64,000 nucleotides of DNA from Nematostella vectensis. Lineage: Eukaryota; Cnidaria; Anthozoa; Actiniaria; Edwardsiidae. A model generated the notes under the pieces. It searched no databases. It was not told the origin of the DNA and was given only the letters and a program-made list of their open reading frames with translations. Within the stretch, counting starts at the first letter, position 1; each line of letters opens with the position of its first letter. Below, in pieces: positions 25,506 through 37,700 of the stretch. The stretch spans positions 12,345,665-12,409,664 of the forward strand of contig NC_064048.1 in the NCBI RefSeq assembly GCF_932526225.1, read 5' to 3'. A program made the translations under genes and the position numbers.

Positions 25506-25875
25506 GGCTTATGCCCGACAGCCGGGAGATCTTAGATGGACTAAATGCCCGACAGTTTTTAATTTTTTTACAAATAACCCAATACATTGTCTTCCTATTG
25601 AGTTCAAAGTATTCTATTTTTGTTGAGAAAAGGCAAGCGAAGCTGAATTGAGCTTTGCTGTCGGTATTGAATGCTTTCCGTTGTCTGTGATTTTAGTAAT
25701 TTTAGTGACACTTAGGATTTTTCCACGTGTCTACAGCTCTCAATTTACGAAAATATCACGGGGAATTATCTTCCTAGTGAGTTCAACGTTTACTAGGAAG
25801 ACAATTTACTGGGTTATTTAAAACAAATTGAAAACTCTCGGGCATTTAGTCTATCCAAGACCTGTCCCTACTTAT
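25506..25875. mobile_element. 370-bp MITE related to the 10355-12147 element
   Basis: Long inverted ends: the left end carries 'gactaaatgcccgacagttt' and 'caaataacccaatacattg'; the right end carries the inverse of 'ttaaataacccagtaaattg' and 'gactaaatgcccgagagttt'. 'gctgaattgagctttgctgt' inside is shared with 10.48 kb. It is the internally deleted relative of the 1.8-kb element. Confidence 0.75.
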
Positions 25876-25924
25876 TTTAAGCGTATGGTGATTCACGCTG
25901 GTATGTAAATGACATTCTTCACTG

Positions 25925-26092
25925 TAGAGGGATGTAGCAGGGGGTGGGCCGCCGGGGGCATGTGCCATCCCCTTAACAAAAATAAATGGGCGTGGCTGTG
26001 CCCCCCTATATTTTCTTAATGATTCAGTATTGTGCCCCCCCCCCCCCCTCCCTGCCAATTTTACGTGGCCTGCTACGGCTCTGCTGTACTAA
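25925..26092 (-). mobile_element. Short 'GCGTAGCAGGCC' element with C tract, copy A
   Basis: Read on the - strand, this segment matches 33112-33292: 'gccgtagcaggcc', then a G run, 'cacaatactga', 'attaagaaaatat', a second G run, 'cacagccac' and finally 'ccaccccctgctac'. It is about 170 bp, non-coding and consistent with a MITE. Confidence 0.65.
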
Positions 26093-26289
26093 AACAAAAT
26101 AAAAAAAATGGGAATATTCAGGTGATCATTTCATTTCGTTGTAGTCAATGGCTCAATTGCACACAGTATAACACTCAAATATAATAGAATAAAAATACCA
26201 ATTGCTATGACAATAGAATAATAATAAAAACAAAAAATGGGGCTGGAATTTTAAAGTATCAAGCTCAGAGAACCAGAAATTCGGGCAGG

Positions 26290-28980
26290 AAGTTTCTAGC
26301 TGTTTCACCCTGAACTAGTGCCGTGAAGTTTCTAGCTGTTTCACCTTGAACTAGTGCCGTGTAGTTTCTAGCTGTTTCACCCTGAACTAGTGCCGTGTAG
26401 TTTCTAGCTGTTTCACCCTGAACTAGTGCCGTGTAGTTTCTAGCTGTTTCACCCTGGACTAGTGCCGTGTAGTTTCTAGCTGTTTCACCCTGAACTAGTG
26501 CCGTGTAGTTTCTAGCTGTTTTACCCTGAACTAGTGCCGTGAAGTTTCTAGCTGTTTGACCCTGAACTAGTGCCGTGTATGTTTCTAGCTAGTTTGACCC
26601 TGAACTAGTGCCGTGTATGTTTCTAGCTAGTTTGACCCTGAACTAGTGCCGTGTATGTTTCTAGCTGTTTGACCCTGAACTAGTGCCGTGTATGTTTCTA
26701 GCTAGTTTGACCCTGAACTAGTGCCGTGTAGTTTCTAGCTGTTTCACCCTGAACTAGTGCCGTGTAGTTTCTAGCGGTTTGACCCTGAACTAGTGCCGTG
26801 TAGTTTCTAGCTGTTTGACCCTGAACTAGTGCCGTGTAGTTTCTAGCTGTTTCACCCTGAACTAGTGCCGTGTAGTTTCTAGCTGTTTGACCCTGAACTA
26901 GTGCCGTGTAGTTTCTAGCTGTTTGACCCTGAACTAGTGCCGTGTAGTTTCTAGCTGTTTCACCCTGAACTAGTGCCGTGTAGTTTCTAGCTGTTTCACC
27001 CTGAACTAGTGCCGTGTAGTTTCTAGCTGTTTCACCCTGAACTAGTGCCGTGTAGTTTCTAGCTGTTTCACCCTGAACTAGTGCCGTGTAGTTTTAGCTG
27101 TTTCATCCTGAACTAGTGCCGTGTAGTTTCTAGCTGTTTCACCCTGAACTAGTGCCGTGTAGTTTCTAGCTGTTTCACCCTGAACTAGTGCCGTGAAGTT
27201 TCTAGCTGTTTGACCCTGAACTAGTAGCTAGTTTGACCCTGAACTAGTGCCGTGTATGTTTCTAGCTGTTTGACCCTTAACTAGTGCCGTGTATGTTTCT
27301 AGCTGTTTAACCCTGAACTAGTGCCGTGTATGTTTCTAGCTAGTTTGACCCTGAACTAGTGCCGTGTAGTTTCTAGCTGTTTCACCCTGAACTAGTGCCG
27401 TGTAGTTTCTAGCTGTTTGACCCTGAACTAGTGCCGTGTAGTTTCTAGCTGTTTCACCCTGAACTAGTGCCGTGTAGTTTCTAGCTGTTTCACCCTGAAC
27501 TAGTGCTGTGTAGTTTCTAGCTGTTTCACCCTGAACTAGTGCAGTGTAGTTTCTAGCTGTTTCACCCTGAACTAGTGCCGTGTAGTTTCTAGCTGTTTCA
27601 CCCTGAACTAGTGCCGTGTAGTTTCTAGCTGTTTCACTCTGAACTAGTGCCGTGTAGTTTCTAGCTGTTTCACTCTGAACTAGTGCCGTGAAGTTTCTAG
27701 CTGTTTGACCCTGAACTAGTGCCGTGTAGTTTCTAGCTGTTTCACCATGAACTAGTGCAGTGTAGTTTCTAGCTGTTTCACTCTGAACTAGTGCCGTGTA
27801 GTTTCTAGCTGTTTCACTCTGAACTAGTGCCGTGAAGTTTCTAGCTGTTTGACCCTGAACTAGTAGCTAGTTTGACCCTGAACTAGTGCCGTGTATGTTT
27901 CTAGCTGTTTGACCCTTAACTAGTGCCGTGTATGTTTCTAGCTGTTTAACCCTGAACTAGTGCCGTGTATGTTTCTAGCTAGTTTGACCCTGAACTAGTG
28001 CCGTGTAGTTTCTAGCTGTTTCACCCTGAACTAGTGCCGTGTAGTTTCTAGCTGTTTGACCCTGAACTAGTGCCGTGTAGTTTCTAGCTGTTTCACCCTG
28101 AACTAGTGCCGTGTAGTTTCTAGCTGTTTCACCCTGAACTAGTGCTGTGTAGTTTCTAGCTGTTTCACCCTGAACTAGTGCAGTGTAGTTTCTAGCTGTT
28201 TCACCCTGAACTAGTGCCGTGTAGTTTCTAGCTGTTTCACCCTGAACTAGTGCCGTGTAGTTTCTAGCTGTTTCACCCTGAACTAGTGCCGTGTATGCTT
28301 CTAGCTAGTTTGACCCTGGACTAGTGCCGTGTAGTTTCTAGCTGTTTCACCCTGAACTAGTGCCGTGTAGTTTCTAGCTGTTTCACCCTTAACTAGTGCC
28401 GTGTAGTTTCTAGCTGTTTCACCCTGAACTAGTGCCGTGTAGTTTCTAGCTGTTTGACCCTGAACTAGTGCCGTGTAGTTTTTAGCTGTTTCACCCTTAA
28501 CTAGTGCCGTGTAGTTTCTAGCTGTTTGACCCTGAACTCATGCCGTGTAGTTTCTAGCTGTTTGACCCTGAACTAGTGCCGAGTAGTTTCTAGCTGTTTC
28601 ACCCTGGACTAGTGCCGTGTAGTTTCTAGCTGTTTCACCCTGAACTAGTGCCGTGTAGTTTCTAGCTGTTTCACCCTGAACTAGTGCCGTGTATGTTTCT
28701 AGCTAGTTTGACCCTGAACTAGTGCCGTGTAGTTCCTAGCTGTTTCACCCTGAACTAGTGCCGTGTAGTTTCTAGCTGTTTCACCCTGAACTAGTGCCGT
28801 GTAGTTTCTAGCTGTTTGACCCTGAACTAGTGCCGTGTAGTTTCTAGCTGTTTGACCCTGAACTAGTGCCGTGTAGTTTCTAGCTGTTTCACCCTGAACT
28901 AGTGCCGTGTAGTTTCTAGCTGTTTCACCCTGAACTAGTGCCGTGTAGTTTCTAGCTGTTTCACCCTGAACTAGTGCCGT
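26290..28980. repeat. 36-bp minisatellite, about 74 copies, with higher-order duplication
   Basis: The unit is 'gtagtttctagctgtttcac' followed by 'cctgaactagtgccgt' (36 bp), with variants 'gtatgtttctagctag' (37-40 bp) and C/G at 'ttcacc/ttgacc'. A distinctive block with truncated 'ctagtagctagtttgacc', 'gacccttaac', 'tttaaccc', 'gtgctgtg' and 'gtgcagtg' occurs at about 27190-27660 and again at about 27829-28300, which is a 639-bp higher-order duplication. Confidence 0.95.
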
Positions 28981-29339
28981 CCACCCAAAAATATTAATGC
29001 TCCGTTCTCCCTAAACTGTGAGACTATTTTGATCAATTATCCCCCATCTTTTAGACTTAAATTTCAATATTGACACATACTATTCAATTTTAATTTTCAA
29101 CCTACATAGATAAAGCTTTAAAGTACAGAAAGTTACATATATATTTTATACAGAAAATTAACTGTGACAAAAATATGCCACACTTATTTTACACACCAAA
29201 TAGATTGGAAAATGCAAATGACATGTGAATCCCATGACAGACTTAAATCTTGAGAAATTCAACATATTCGATAAAAAAATAAATGAAAACAACGCGCGTC
29301 ACAACAACACGCAAGTCTGTGTCACCACAAATGTTAAAA

Positions 29340-29640
29340 AGCCCCCAATTATATCAAAACCACGTCGCCCCCTCCCCCACCCCACACTCTTAGAGCTTGT
29401 AAGTGAACGCCCTCCCCCCCCTCACACTCTAAGAGCTTGTAAGTAAACGCCCTCCCCTCCCTCACCTTTTTAGAGCTTGTTAGTGAACGCCCTCCCCCCT
29501 AAACACTCTTAGGGCTTGTTAGTGAACGCCCCCCCCCCCCCCCTCCCCTCCGCCACACTCTGAGGGCTTGGCTATTCAACGTCCTCCTTCCCTTCCCACA
29601 CCCCCTTAGAACTCATAAATGGATGCCCCCCCCATCTAGA
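29340..29640. repeat. C-rich tandem repeat, about 58-bp unit, 5 copies
   Basis: The words 'cactcttagagcttgt' and 'aagtgaacgccctcccc' recur with degenerate C tracts, one of 16 C. The array lies just downstream (on the - strand) of the frameshifted fibrinogen-like exon. Confidence 0.8.
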
Positions 29641-29766
29641 CATTGCTCGTCAACGCCGTTCTATGCTTTCTACCAGCTCCTTAGTCACCACTAGCCATTA
29701 TCCCTAGCTTTTTAGTCATCCTTACAGACTTTTTCAGGCAGCCCTAAAGATTATCTTAAAGCCCTT

Positions 29767-30422
29767 TCAGTTATCCTTGTAGTCGTCGCCCTTCCCTCCA
29801 AACCACCATTGTGTCGTACTCTTGGTAGAAGCACATCCTGAGAACGCCGAGTCTGTTTCAAGAGCGCGGTAGGCCCCGAAATAGTTCGCATTGTATGGGG
29901 ACTTCACGGGGTTGTCGTAAGCACATCGGGCACCGCTAACGTCCGTGTGAAGTATCGCACCATCAAGTTGGAAAAATGGGACTGTGGTGTACGTTCCCTC
30001 GACGCCGCGAATGCTTATGAACTCCACCTTATAACAGTACACTACCCGTTAAATGTAGTGAAGTCAAACTCGGAAATCTTCGCGCGTATATAGTCCCTGG
30101 TGGACAAATCGTGTGGACCGTAGTTTGTCGAAAGTGTGTTGAGCCATCTCGAATAGCCTTCATAAACTGCAAGCTTATTCTGTATGAGTCCATATTTTAA
30201 GATTTTCCATGTTGTAAGCCCCACCAGCCTTGTGCAGCCGCAGGTATCAAACTCAGCCTTCCCCCGGGATTCAAACGCAAAGGACATGACCATTGTCCAG
30301 GCCCAGCCTGGGTCGCTTGCAAAGTCACAAAGGACTTTATACACACCACCTTTTATATAGACAAGGTATTCACCGTTTTCCTTTCTGCCCCGCTTCAAGT
30401 AATCCAAGCAGCTTCGGCTTTC
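29767..30422 (-). pseudogene. Frameshifted fibrinogen-like terminal exon (paralogue of 35461-34748)
   Basis: The acceptor 'tatgacag' precedes ESRSCLDYLKRG, which aligns with ESKSCLDYLKRG in the downstream-transcribed gene. Further matches are 'WAWT', 'RDYIRAKISEFD', 'VEFISIRGVE', 'ILHTDVSGARCAYDN', 'NYFGAYRA' and 'STTQWWFGG'. The frame breaks near 30042-30060: a TAG follows 'TFNG', and the homologous frame resumes 1-2 bases away at 'VYCYKVEF'. The paralogue has no break here. I found no signal-peptide or PAN exon belonging to this copy. It is therefore either a pseudogene made by partial tandem duplication or a real gene with an assembly indel. Function is presumed as for the paralogue: a secreted fibrinogen-like domain. 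Confidence 0.65.
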
Positions 30423-31274
30423 CTGTCATAGAAGAAAAATACATTTTAAAACAGAATTGAGCCGCCAAAAAGTGGGATGTCAAATACTATAATTTTTTCC
30501 ATATGATACCTGAACGGCGCCCCTCTATTCATAGTTTTTTTATATGCTTATATTTTTTAGTGCTCAAAATACAAACGGTTCTGATTTTACTACCACCAGA
30601 ATGAAGCCACGTTGCATGGTCGATCTTTACCTTCCGACAATAGGCGTATAAATCTGATGCCATAGCCTTATTCTTCATAGCGGAGCGGAGCTCCATAGGT
30701 ATAGAAATATGGTATCGCTATGCGACGTGGTTTTTGTGGTCATCGCGCGGGTACCCTGTGCTGTCACAATCCAGTAAATCGCGCAACTCCCAGGCCCACT
30801 CGGTCTTACAGGGGGATGTGATTTTACGTATTTTTGCCTCCTCTTTTTAGCTATTTAGTCATTCAAATTCCGTAAGGCAGCTAAAAAATGGTATTTACCG
30901 AGAAAAGATGAAGGTTTTAATGGGCTGATTGTGATCAAGGGCTAAACAAGTCTTTGGGAACCCGTTTTGTGTCTGAAAAAACTTAGAAGCTTACGTACGA
31001 GCCTATAGTAAAATCTACCCAAGTGTTTTCGTGAATCCGCCTGTTTCGTTCTTCAGTTGTAGCAGCAGCTAAAAGAGGACTTAAGATTCAACACTACTAT
31101 TCTCATATGTGGGTCACACAGCAACATCAAAGCAGAAAGGTAATGTTTAACAGGACAGAAAATTGTCACCAAAACAAAACGTTTTCTGACCGTGGCTTCA
31201 TATAATGTTTACACGATTTGTAAATACAATTCTGTTGTTAAATTTTAAACTAAAAGTTTTCCTTCTACGACACA

Positions 31275-32015
31275 CAACAATTTTAGTTGTCATATGATGT
31301 TTCGGCGTCAGGGTAGTTTTACTTCTAGTGACGAAATCGATGACGTCACGTGACCATCTCATTGCACCCCACTTGAAACATACATGACACCTACCGAGAT
31401 TCGTTGTCATACGATTTTTCTTTTATGAAATATAAATATTTTTTTATTATTTTGATGACTTCAGAATATTTTTGCTTCTATTAACATCATTGATGACATC
31501 ACAATCACGTGACTATATTGGTGCCTTGACACACACATGACACATACCAAGATTGGTTGTCATATGATGTTTCGTTCATGAGATATGGAAATTTTGTTCT
31601 TAATGAAATCGGAATATTTTGGCTTTTACTGACGTCACCGATGACGTCACAAATCACGGTGCCCATATTTTTGCTCCCCCCTTGACACCAACATGACACC
31701 TGCCAATTTTGGTTGTGAAACAATGTTACTTTCAAGATATATGAATGCTTTTGCTTTTAATCGCGCTTTTTTTCTTTCAGTCGTCATCGATGACGTCACA
31801 CAACACTTGACTATATTTTTGCATCCCCCTTGACACCTGTATGACACCTATCGAGTTTGGTTGCCATATGATCTTTCCTATATAATTATTTTTTATCTTG
31901 ATAACGTCATCATATTTTGAGTGACGTCATCGATGACTTCACAAACCACGTGACCACAGTTTGAAGTCACGTGATTTGACACATATATGACACCTGCCAA
32001 GTTTGGTTGTGCGCG
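31275..32015. repeat. 150-bp tandem repeat, 5 copies, each with CRE-like sites
   Basis: Each unit contains 'cgatgacgtcac' or a close variant, usually an E-box 'cacgtgac' 8-15 bp on, then 'ccccttgacac', 'atgacacctacc' and 'gagtttggttgtcatatgat'. Copies start near 31275, 31420, 31575, 31740 and 31885. They diverge by roughly 20-30% overall, yet the TGACGTCA-like core is retained. It lies between the two fibrinogen-like copies. Confidence 0.85.
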
Positions 32016-33111
32016 AGGGGAATATGGCGGCGTACATCGCCTTCTTTAACAATTAGTTAAATTATTAACGTATTTTGGTTCTCAAGCCATCCCTTTAATC
32101 CTTTAATCCATCCTTGTAATTGCAAAATCAACCCCATACAAAATGAGGAATATTGCTATTGAAGATTTGCATATTAGTTTATTAGTGCGAATGTCGGTTG
32201 TTTCAACCTTTCATATCAAATCCGAAAAATATACTTTGCATTCTACTTCAAAATTATGTTGGTATAAGTTTCCTTTTTTCTGTTTTTTCTTTAAAATTTG
32301 AAAAAAAGTTTTTCATCTTTCTCTGTGTTGATTTGGTATTAAATTTATCTGATATTTTACTTGTACAAATTTAAACTAAATTACTGTATTTTTCTTCCCC
32401 ATCCTACCTCGTTTTTTCTATAAACAACTTTGGTTATCCATGCAACAGCCTTTCTCCTGCCAAGGTTTTTTCTGTACTTGGGTACAAAACTTGTCCGAAA
32501 ATACGAAAACTATGAATTTTGTCTAAAGATTTCCTTACCGAAAACTCATCATTAATTTTATTTTATTTCTTTTTTACTCCCCTTTATCTTACCTTCAAAT
32601 CTTTTGTAGTTTCCATCCTTTTTTTCGGTCGTACGAAAAACGGCTTCGGCCAAACCGAGAAACATGATGTGATCATGATCAAGGCCTATACAAATGAGAG
32701 CAAAATTGTATAGGTAAAATGGAAAAACATGTTGAGATCACAGACTTTTGAAAAGACAACCTAAAAAAGTTGCCTATTATTTGACGATCTATCCCTAAGC
32801 GATAATCTAAACAAGAAAATAGAAATGCTCATACTTCGGCACACGCACAACGAGATCTAAACAAATTTCTACACTTGCTAAAGTTCAAAATCGGTCAATG
32901 AAGGTGCTGCGGGGCGCCAATTTCCACCGAATAAATACTCATCATCTTCAATGTCTTGACTCCATCGATTCGAAGACTTGCACGAGGTGTCTTTGAAAGA
33001 TTATCTATCACATTGGCTGCCCTAGACTTGCGAAACCCGACGCAAGAAAATATTTAATGAGAAAACTATATCTTCCAGGGAGGCTTGAATGGTGACTTCA
33101 TACTTCATCAG
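32016..33111. other. AT-rich stretch without a supported gene
   Basis: No coding exon, RNA gene or repeat is recognised. The open frame at 32519-32713 (+) is low-complexity and unsupported. Confidence 0.45.
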
Positions 33112-33292
33112 GGGCGTAGCAGGCCTCGAAATATTGGGGGGAGGGGGTGGGGGACACAATACAGAAACATTAAGAAAATATTGGGGGGCACAGCCACACC
33201 CCTACTGGTCATTTCCTTATAATTTTTGAAAATATTGGGGGTGGGGTGGGGGGGTACCTGCCCCTAATGCCCCACCCCCTGCTACGGCCTTG
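33112..33292 (+). mobile_element. Short 'GGCGTAGCAGGCC' element, copy B
   Basis: The segment runs from 'ggggcgtagcaggcc' through 'aaatattggggggaggggg' to 'ccaccccctgctacggcc'. It has imperfect inverted ends and matches 25925-26092 on the opposite strand. It is non-coding. Confidence 0.65.
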
Positions 33293-34486
33293 TCCCTTTA
33301 GGTCGCTCTATTTGGGCTTTTAAAGGTAGTATTCAGGACTGTGCGTGAGAATGATACAACTTTCCAGGCCTGGATTAGTTTTCATTTACGCTTTTATTTA
33401 TTTTAGACCCGTGAAGCACCGATGGGTTACAACACATGTGGATTCCATGATCTCAACCTACTAACAAGCTACTGAAGTTCAAAAGTTCTCTCTCATTTAC
33501 TGTAAACGTGACCCCTTTTAAGGGGGACACCTTTATCAGGCGGGAGAGGTCAGCATATTAGATAATCCCCGTTTGCAAACTTTCATTGTATTTGACCTCA
33601 ATAAGGCGGCAATGGGCCCGAACTCACCAAGTTAATAGTTTTATTTTGCAAGATTTTCCCCTAAGGACTATAATCTTTAATGAAATTAAGAGCTCGGCCA
33701 TTATCAACACAGATGCATAAAGTGATCGTATGGTCTCACATGCTGTTTGTCAAGGAACAAAATAAAGAGCTCGTGTTTTTGACACATTTTGGTCATTTTA
33801 AGCCTAAATATGAAAACCTCTAATTAGCAGACAACCTCAAGAAACGGTCATTTGGCCATGTCGCGAGGGTGACCGCTTAATAAAGGTTCGAGTCTTTAGA
33901 GAAATTGCACAACACGATATCTAGTACCCTCACAGTTGCTGACTAAGCTGGCATTAGGACTTTGTCAAGAAGCCTTTTTAGCAGCCCGGTATCTCACTAT
34001 TGTACTTGGCAATCAGTATCTACCGACTTAGTTGTAAAACCTTTAAAAGAAAAAGTCGACAACAACGCAGATTTATGTTTTTTAGAACGATATTTTGGCA
34101 GGCCAATACCTGCCTTCTTCAGGTTATAAATGAGTTACAATGGCATGTTACAGCTAGTATATGTACAAAGTTCATTGATGATTAACTTAAAAAAGGTAAA
34201 AATAGTAATTGAGTAAGGAGTAACTTATGGAAGATGGTAAATAGGGTAGTGTGGATTACTAAACAGCTAAACGGTTTCTTCATGCCGGTTGAGGCCACCG
34301 GGTTCAAGAGTGCCAGCGCGAGCTATCAGTGTGGCTTCTCTTGCTTTGCGGATGGAGTCGTGGTTATTTCTTATTTTTTCAATAGGTATGAGCTCTATGT
34401 CAGAAGCGGAGTGGTTAGGTTTTAGGAAGTGTTCAGAGATTGGGAGTCTGCAGTTCTGCGGTGGTCATTAAAGTACAAGTTTCCGT

Positions 34487-34745
34487 GTCAAACCATTGTG
34501 TCATATGCGAGTTTTGTGCGTGACGCATACTATTGCGTGACGTAGTTTTACAAATTCGTGACGCATACTATTGCGTGATTTAGTCCGCAATACCATTGTG
34601 TCATATGCGAGTTTTGTGCGTGACGCATACTATTGCGTGACTAAGTTTTACAAATTCGTGACGCATACTATTGCGTGATTTAGTCCGCACCAAGCCACCA
34701 ATGTGTCATATGCTGTTGTCTTGCGTGACGCGGTACAAATGTGTG
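34487..34745. repeat. Tandem repeat seeded by the end of the fibrinogen-like exon
   Basis: Units of about 105 bp carry 'accattgtgtcatatgcgag', 'cgtgacgcatactattgcgt' and 'aagttttacaaattcgtgac'. The word 'ccaccattgtgtagtac' at 34782-34799 encodes (on the - strand) STTQWW of the gene. Degenerate versions recur at about 34490, 34591 and 34694, so the array appears to have grown from the last codons plus 3' flank. Confidence 0.75.
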
Positions 34746-34747
34746 AC

Positions 34748-37700
34748 TTAGCTGTACAAGTTTGCGCCAAACCACCATTGTGTAGTACTTCCCTCGTTAG
34801 CAGAGCCTGCGAAATTAGGATTCGTAGCACTATATAGACCAAAGTTGTCCTCATCTTCAACGCTCCCTGCAGATGCGTTATATCCACATGATGGTCGAGA
34901 GGAGTCAGTATGGACGAAAAATTCAGCAGATGTCTGCCAAAAAGGAGCCTCTTGGTTTTTCCTCTCGATTCCCCGGATGTTGATGTACTCTACTTTCTTA
35001 CAAACATTGCCTCCTTCAAAAGACAAAATATCAAAGTCGGAATTCTTCCCTCGCATGTAATCTCTGAACGAGCGGTCACTTATCGAACAACTGTCGGTCG
35101 GAATTCCGTTAGCAGTCGCGCATTCGGGCTTAAGACGTCCCGTGTCCAGGTTGTAGTTTGTGGTCGCTCGCCAGTGAGTGGAGTATTTCTGGATGGACAT
35201 CATAGCACGTTTGCTGAGACGGTGGTTTTTCATGTTCGGTGTTTTTTCATTACTGGGTACATTTTCACTGAAGCTTGTCTTGAACGCAGCGAGAATCCGT
35301 TCTCTTAGCTCGTAGGATAGGATCAAAGTCCATGCCCAGGCCTGCTCGGATGTAAAGTCGCAGAAGACTGGGACTAGGTGTGTAACCCCTTCTACGTGAA
35401 TGTTGTACACGCCATTATCTGCCGCGCCCCTCTTTAAATAATCAAGACAGCTTTTACTCTCCTAGAAAAAAGCGCAAGCTAGTTAATATTAATTTATAAT
35501 GTCGTTTATTCGCAAACGATAAAGATTTATTATTTTTTTGTGATGATGGCGTTGGATCAACCAAAAATCGTTATTTCAGGCTACGCTGATATTTGAGAAT
35601 AGCCTTAAAAGCGTTTAAAAACCTTATACTTCGAGAAGAGGACAGCTCAGCAACATTTGAAATTAAAAGCTCTTATATTAAAAAAATGGTAAAATCACTG
35701 TTGAATTCAGATTTGCAGGGGCTTTTAAGCCTTGTTAAAACAAGAATTTTCCTTGGAGGGAGTCATTTCGCAAGAACATTCGTTTCATCTGAGAAGTAAC
35801 GACTAAGACGTAATAGTCTCAGAAAGGGGTTTTGTAAGAAATGGAAATAGAAAGATTCAAATAACTGACCACAGCTGTGTTCTCTCTATAGAACGCGAAT
35901 AAGAAATCGTTCAACAGAGCCTCGATATCGAGCCCCTGAGAAGACGTCAGCTCGCACAGGTCTGGCTTGTCGGGGATGGCCTTGTAGTTGAACGAAAGGC
36001 ATTGTGGGTAATGAGCACTACAGAGGTCGGCGCAATCAATGGCGGAAGTGACGTCACGGGCGGCGATGATGGAGTCGTTCGCACGTTTACCTTGAAAAAC
36101 GAGAATTTGGTTAGTAAAGTTCCACATGCTCGTATGATTGTATAAAAAGACTTAAAACAATGCGTTACAAAGCAACGAAAAATGTTCCTATTTACGGCAT
36201 CCAAGTGCAATAAATAAAAAGGTACCCATTTCACGCGAAATGCACATCCGGCTAAACGGCGAAGAACGGATCAAGCACTCCGCTACAAGCTTTCTTTCCA
36301 AGGTAAGATGACACCCAATACTAGCGCGCGTTGACTTGCTCGATGGGACAACCATTTAAAGTTACCAAAAGAAACGTTTCAACCAGGTTCGAACAGATTA
36401 ACATTGATTTAGCTTTCTTAGTTCATTCTTGCCACCGCTTTCCACAGGAAACCCAAATTTGTTCTAATGTCCGAACAAGACAGCGTTCCATCAAAATTAA
36501 AATCAATCAAAGGTGACAAAATAAAGGTCAAATAAAAAAGAGAAATGAATGGTCTAAAAAATAAAAAAATAAAATAAAAAATAACAAAAAAAAAACGAAC
36601 ACTTGACCAAGAATCGAACTCGGACTGCATGGAACCACAATGGAGAAATAAAATAGACCATACTTCCAGACAAACGCTGAAACATCGTATGGCAGCTAAA
36701 GCTTTACGGCTAGGCTGGAGATTTCGGCCCCAACACCGCTATCTAGCGAACTGTGTAACACACAGGTACCGAGGCACCCGCGCATTAATAGGGAGGCAAT
36801 AACCAGGTTCCTAGCCCTTAAGACCTAAGTCTTATACGGTTACGCCACACACAGCTCGCTGTGACGTAGAGTGGAAAATATTGAGACCTATCTGGGCGCC
36901 TTAGGTCTCTAGGGGATGGCTATAGCAGCGGTGTCATCGACATGCACGTGTATATGTGCCCAAGACAACAAAGGTCTAAAAAATAACGACAGTAGGGAAT
37001 TGTCTTACTGAAAGTGAGCCTTGAAGTTGCTCTAACCGGATATTAATCATTTATCACAGTCCGTACCGAAACCTAAAGGTACTTATTTTCACACCATTTC
37101 CATCCGATCGATGTTAGGTGTTCAAATCACCAAATTTTATTTAACTAAAAGATCAAGAGTCATCTAATAAAGTTAGATTGTTGTTTTGGTTATTCAGTTG
37201 TTGGTTTTGGCGGTTTTTTGAGCTTATGGTTTAATAGTAAAATACATATATAATAACATGTTCGCCTTTTATTATATTTTCCTTGTTTTCTTGTATTTAG
37301 GAAAAGGTCATTATTTAATGGGAGGAGAGTTGCTATGTGTGTGGGGGGGGGCTATTTTTTAGCATCAGTTATGGGGTGGGCAACAATTTCGGATACAGGG
37401 TTCAGCGGAGGGTTTTATTTTTTGAACAGGTATTTCCACGCCTACTAAAAGTCTGGAATTTCCAAAAAAAAAATTCAAAAAAAAAAAACCTACAAAATAG
37501 ATAAATTAATGCGATGCGCCTTCTGTGTGCATTTTCGTGACCTTAAATTATTGTGCTTGTTTGTGTGTTGGGGGGGGGGGGGGGGGGGCTTCCTTAGACA
37601 TACCCAAACCCATAGGGGGTAGGAGCGGGAGAAAAGTTGATTTTGAGCCCATTTTTAAGGGTTGTAAATAATATTGTATTGGGGGGTTTGGGGGCATGAT

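Noticed and set aside
26290-28980. CRISPR-like array
   Set aside because: The units are contiguous with no unique spacers, the sequence is eukaryotic, and no cas genes are present. The same holds for all other arrays in the window.
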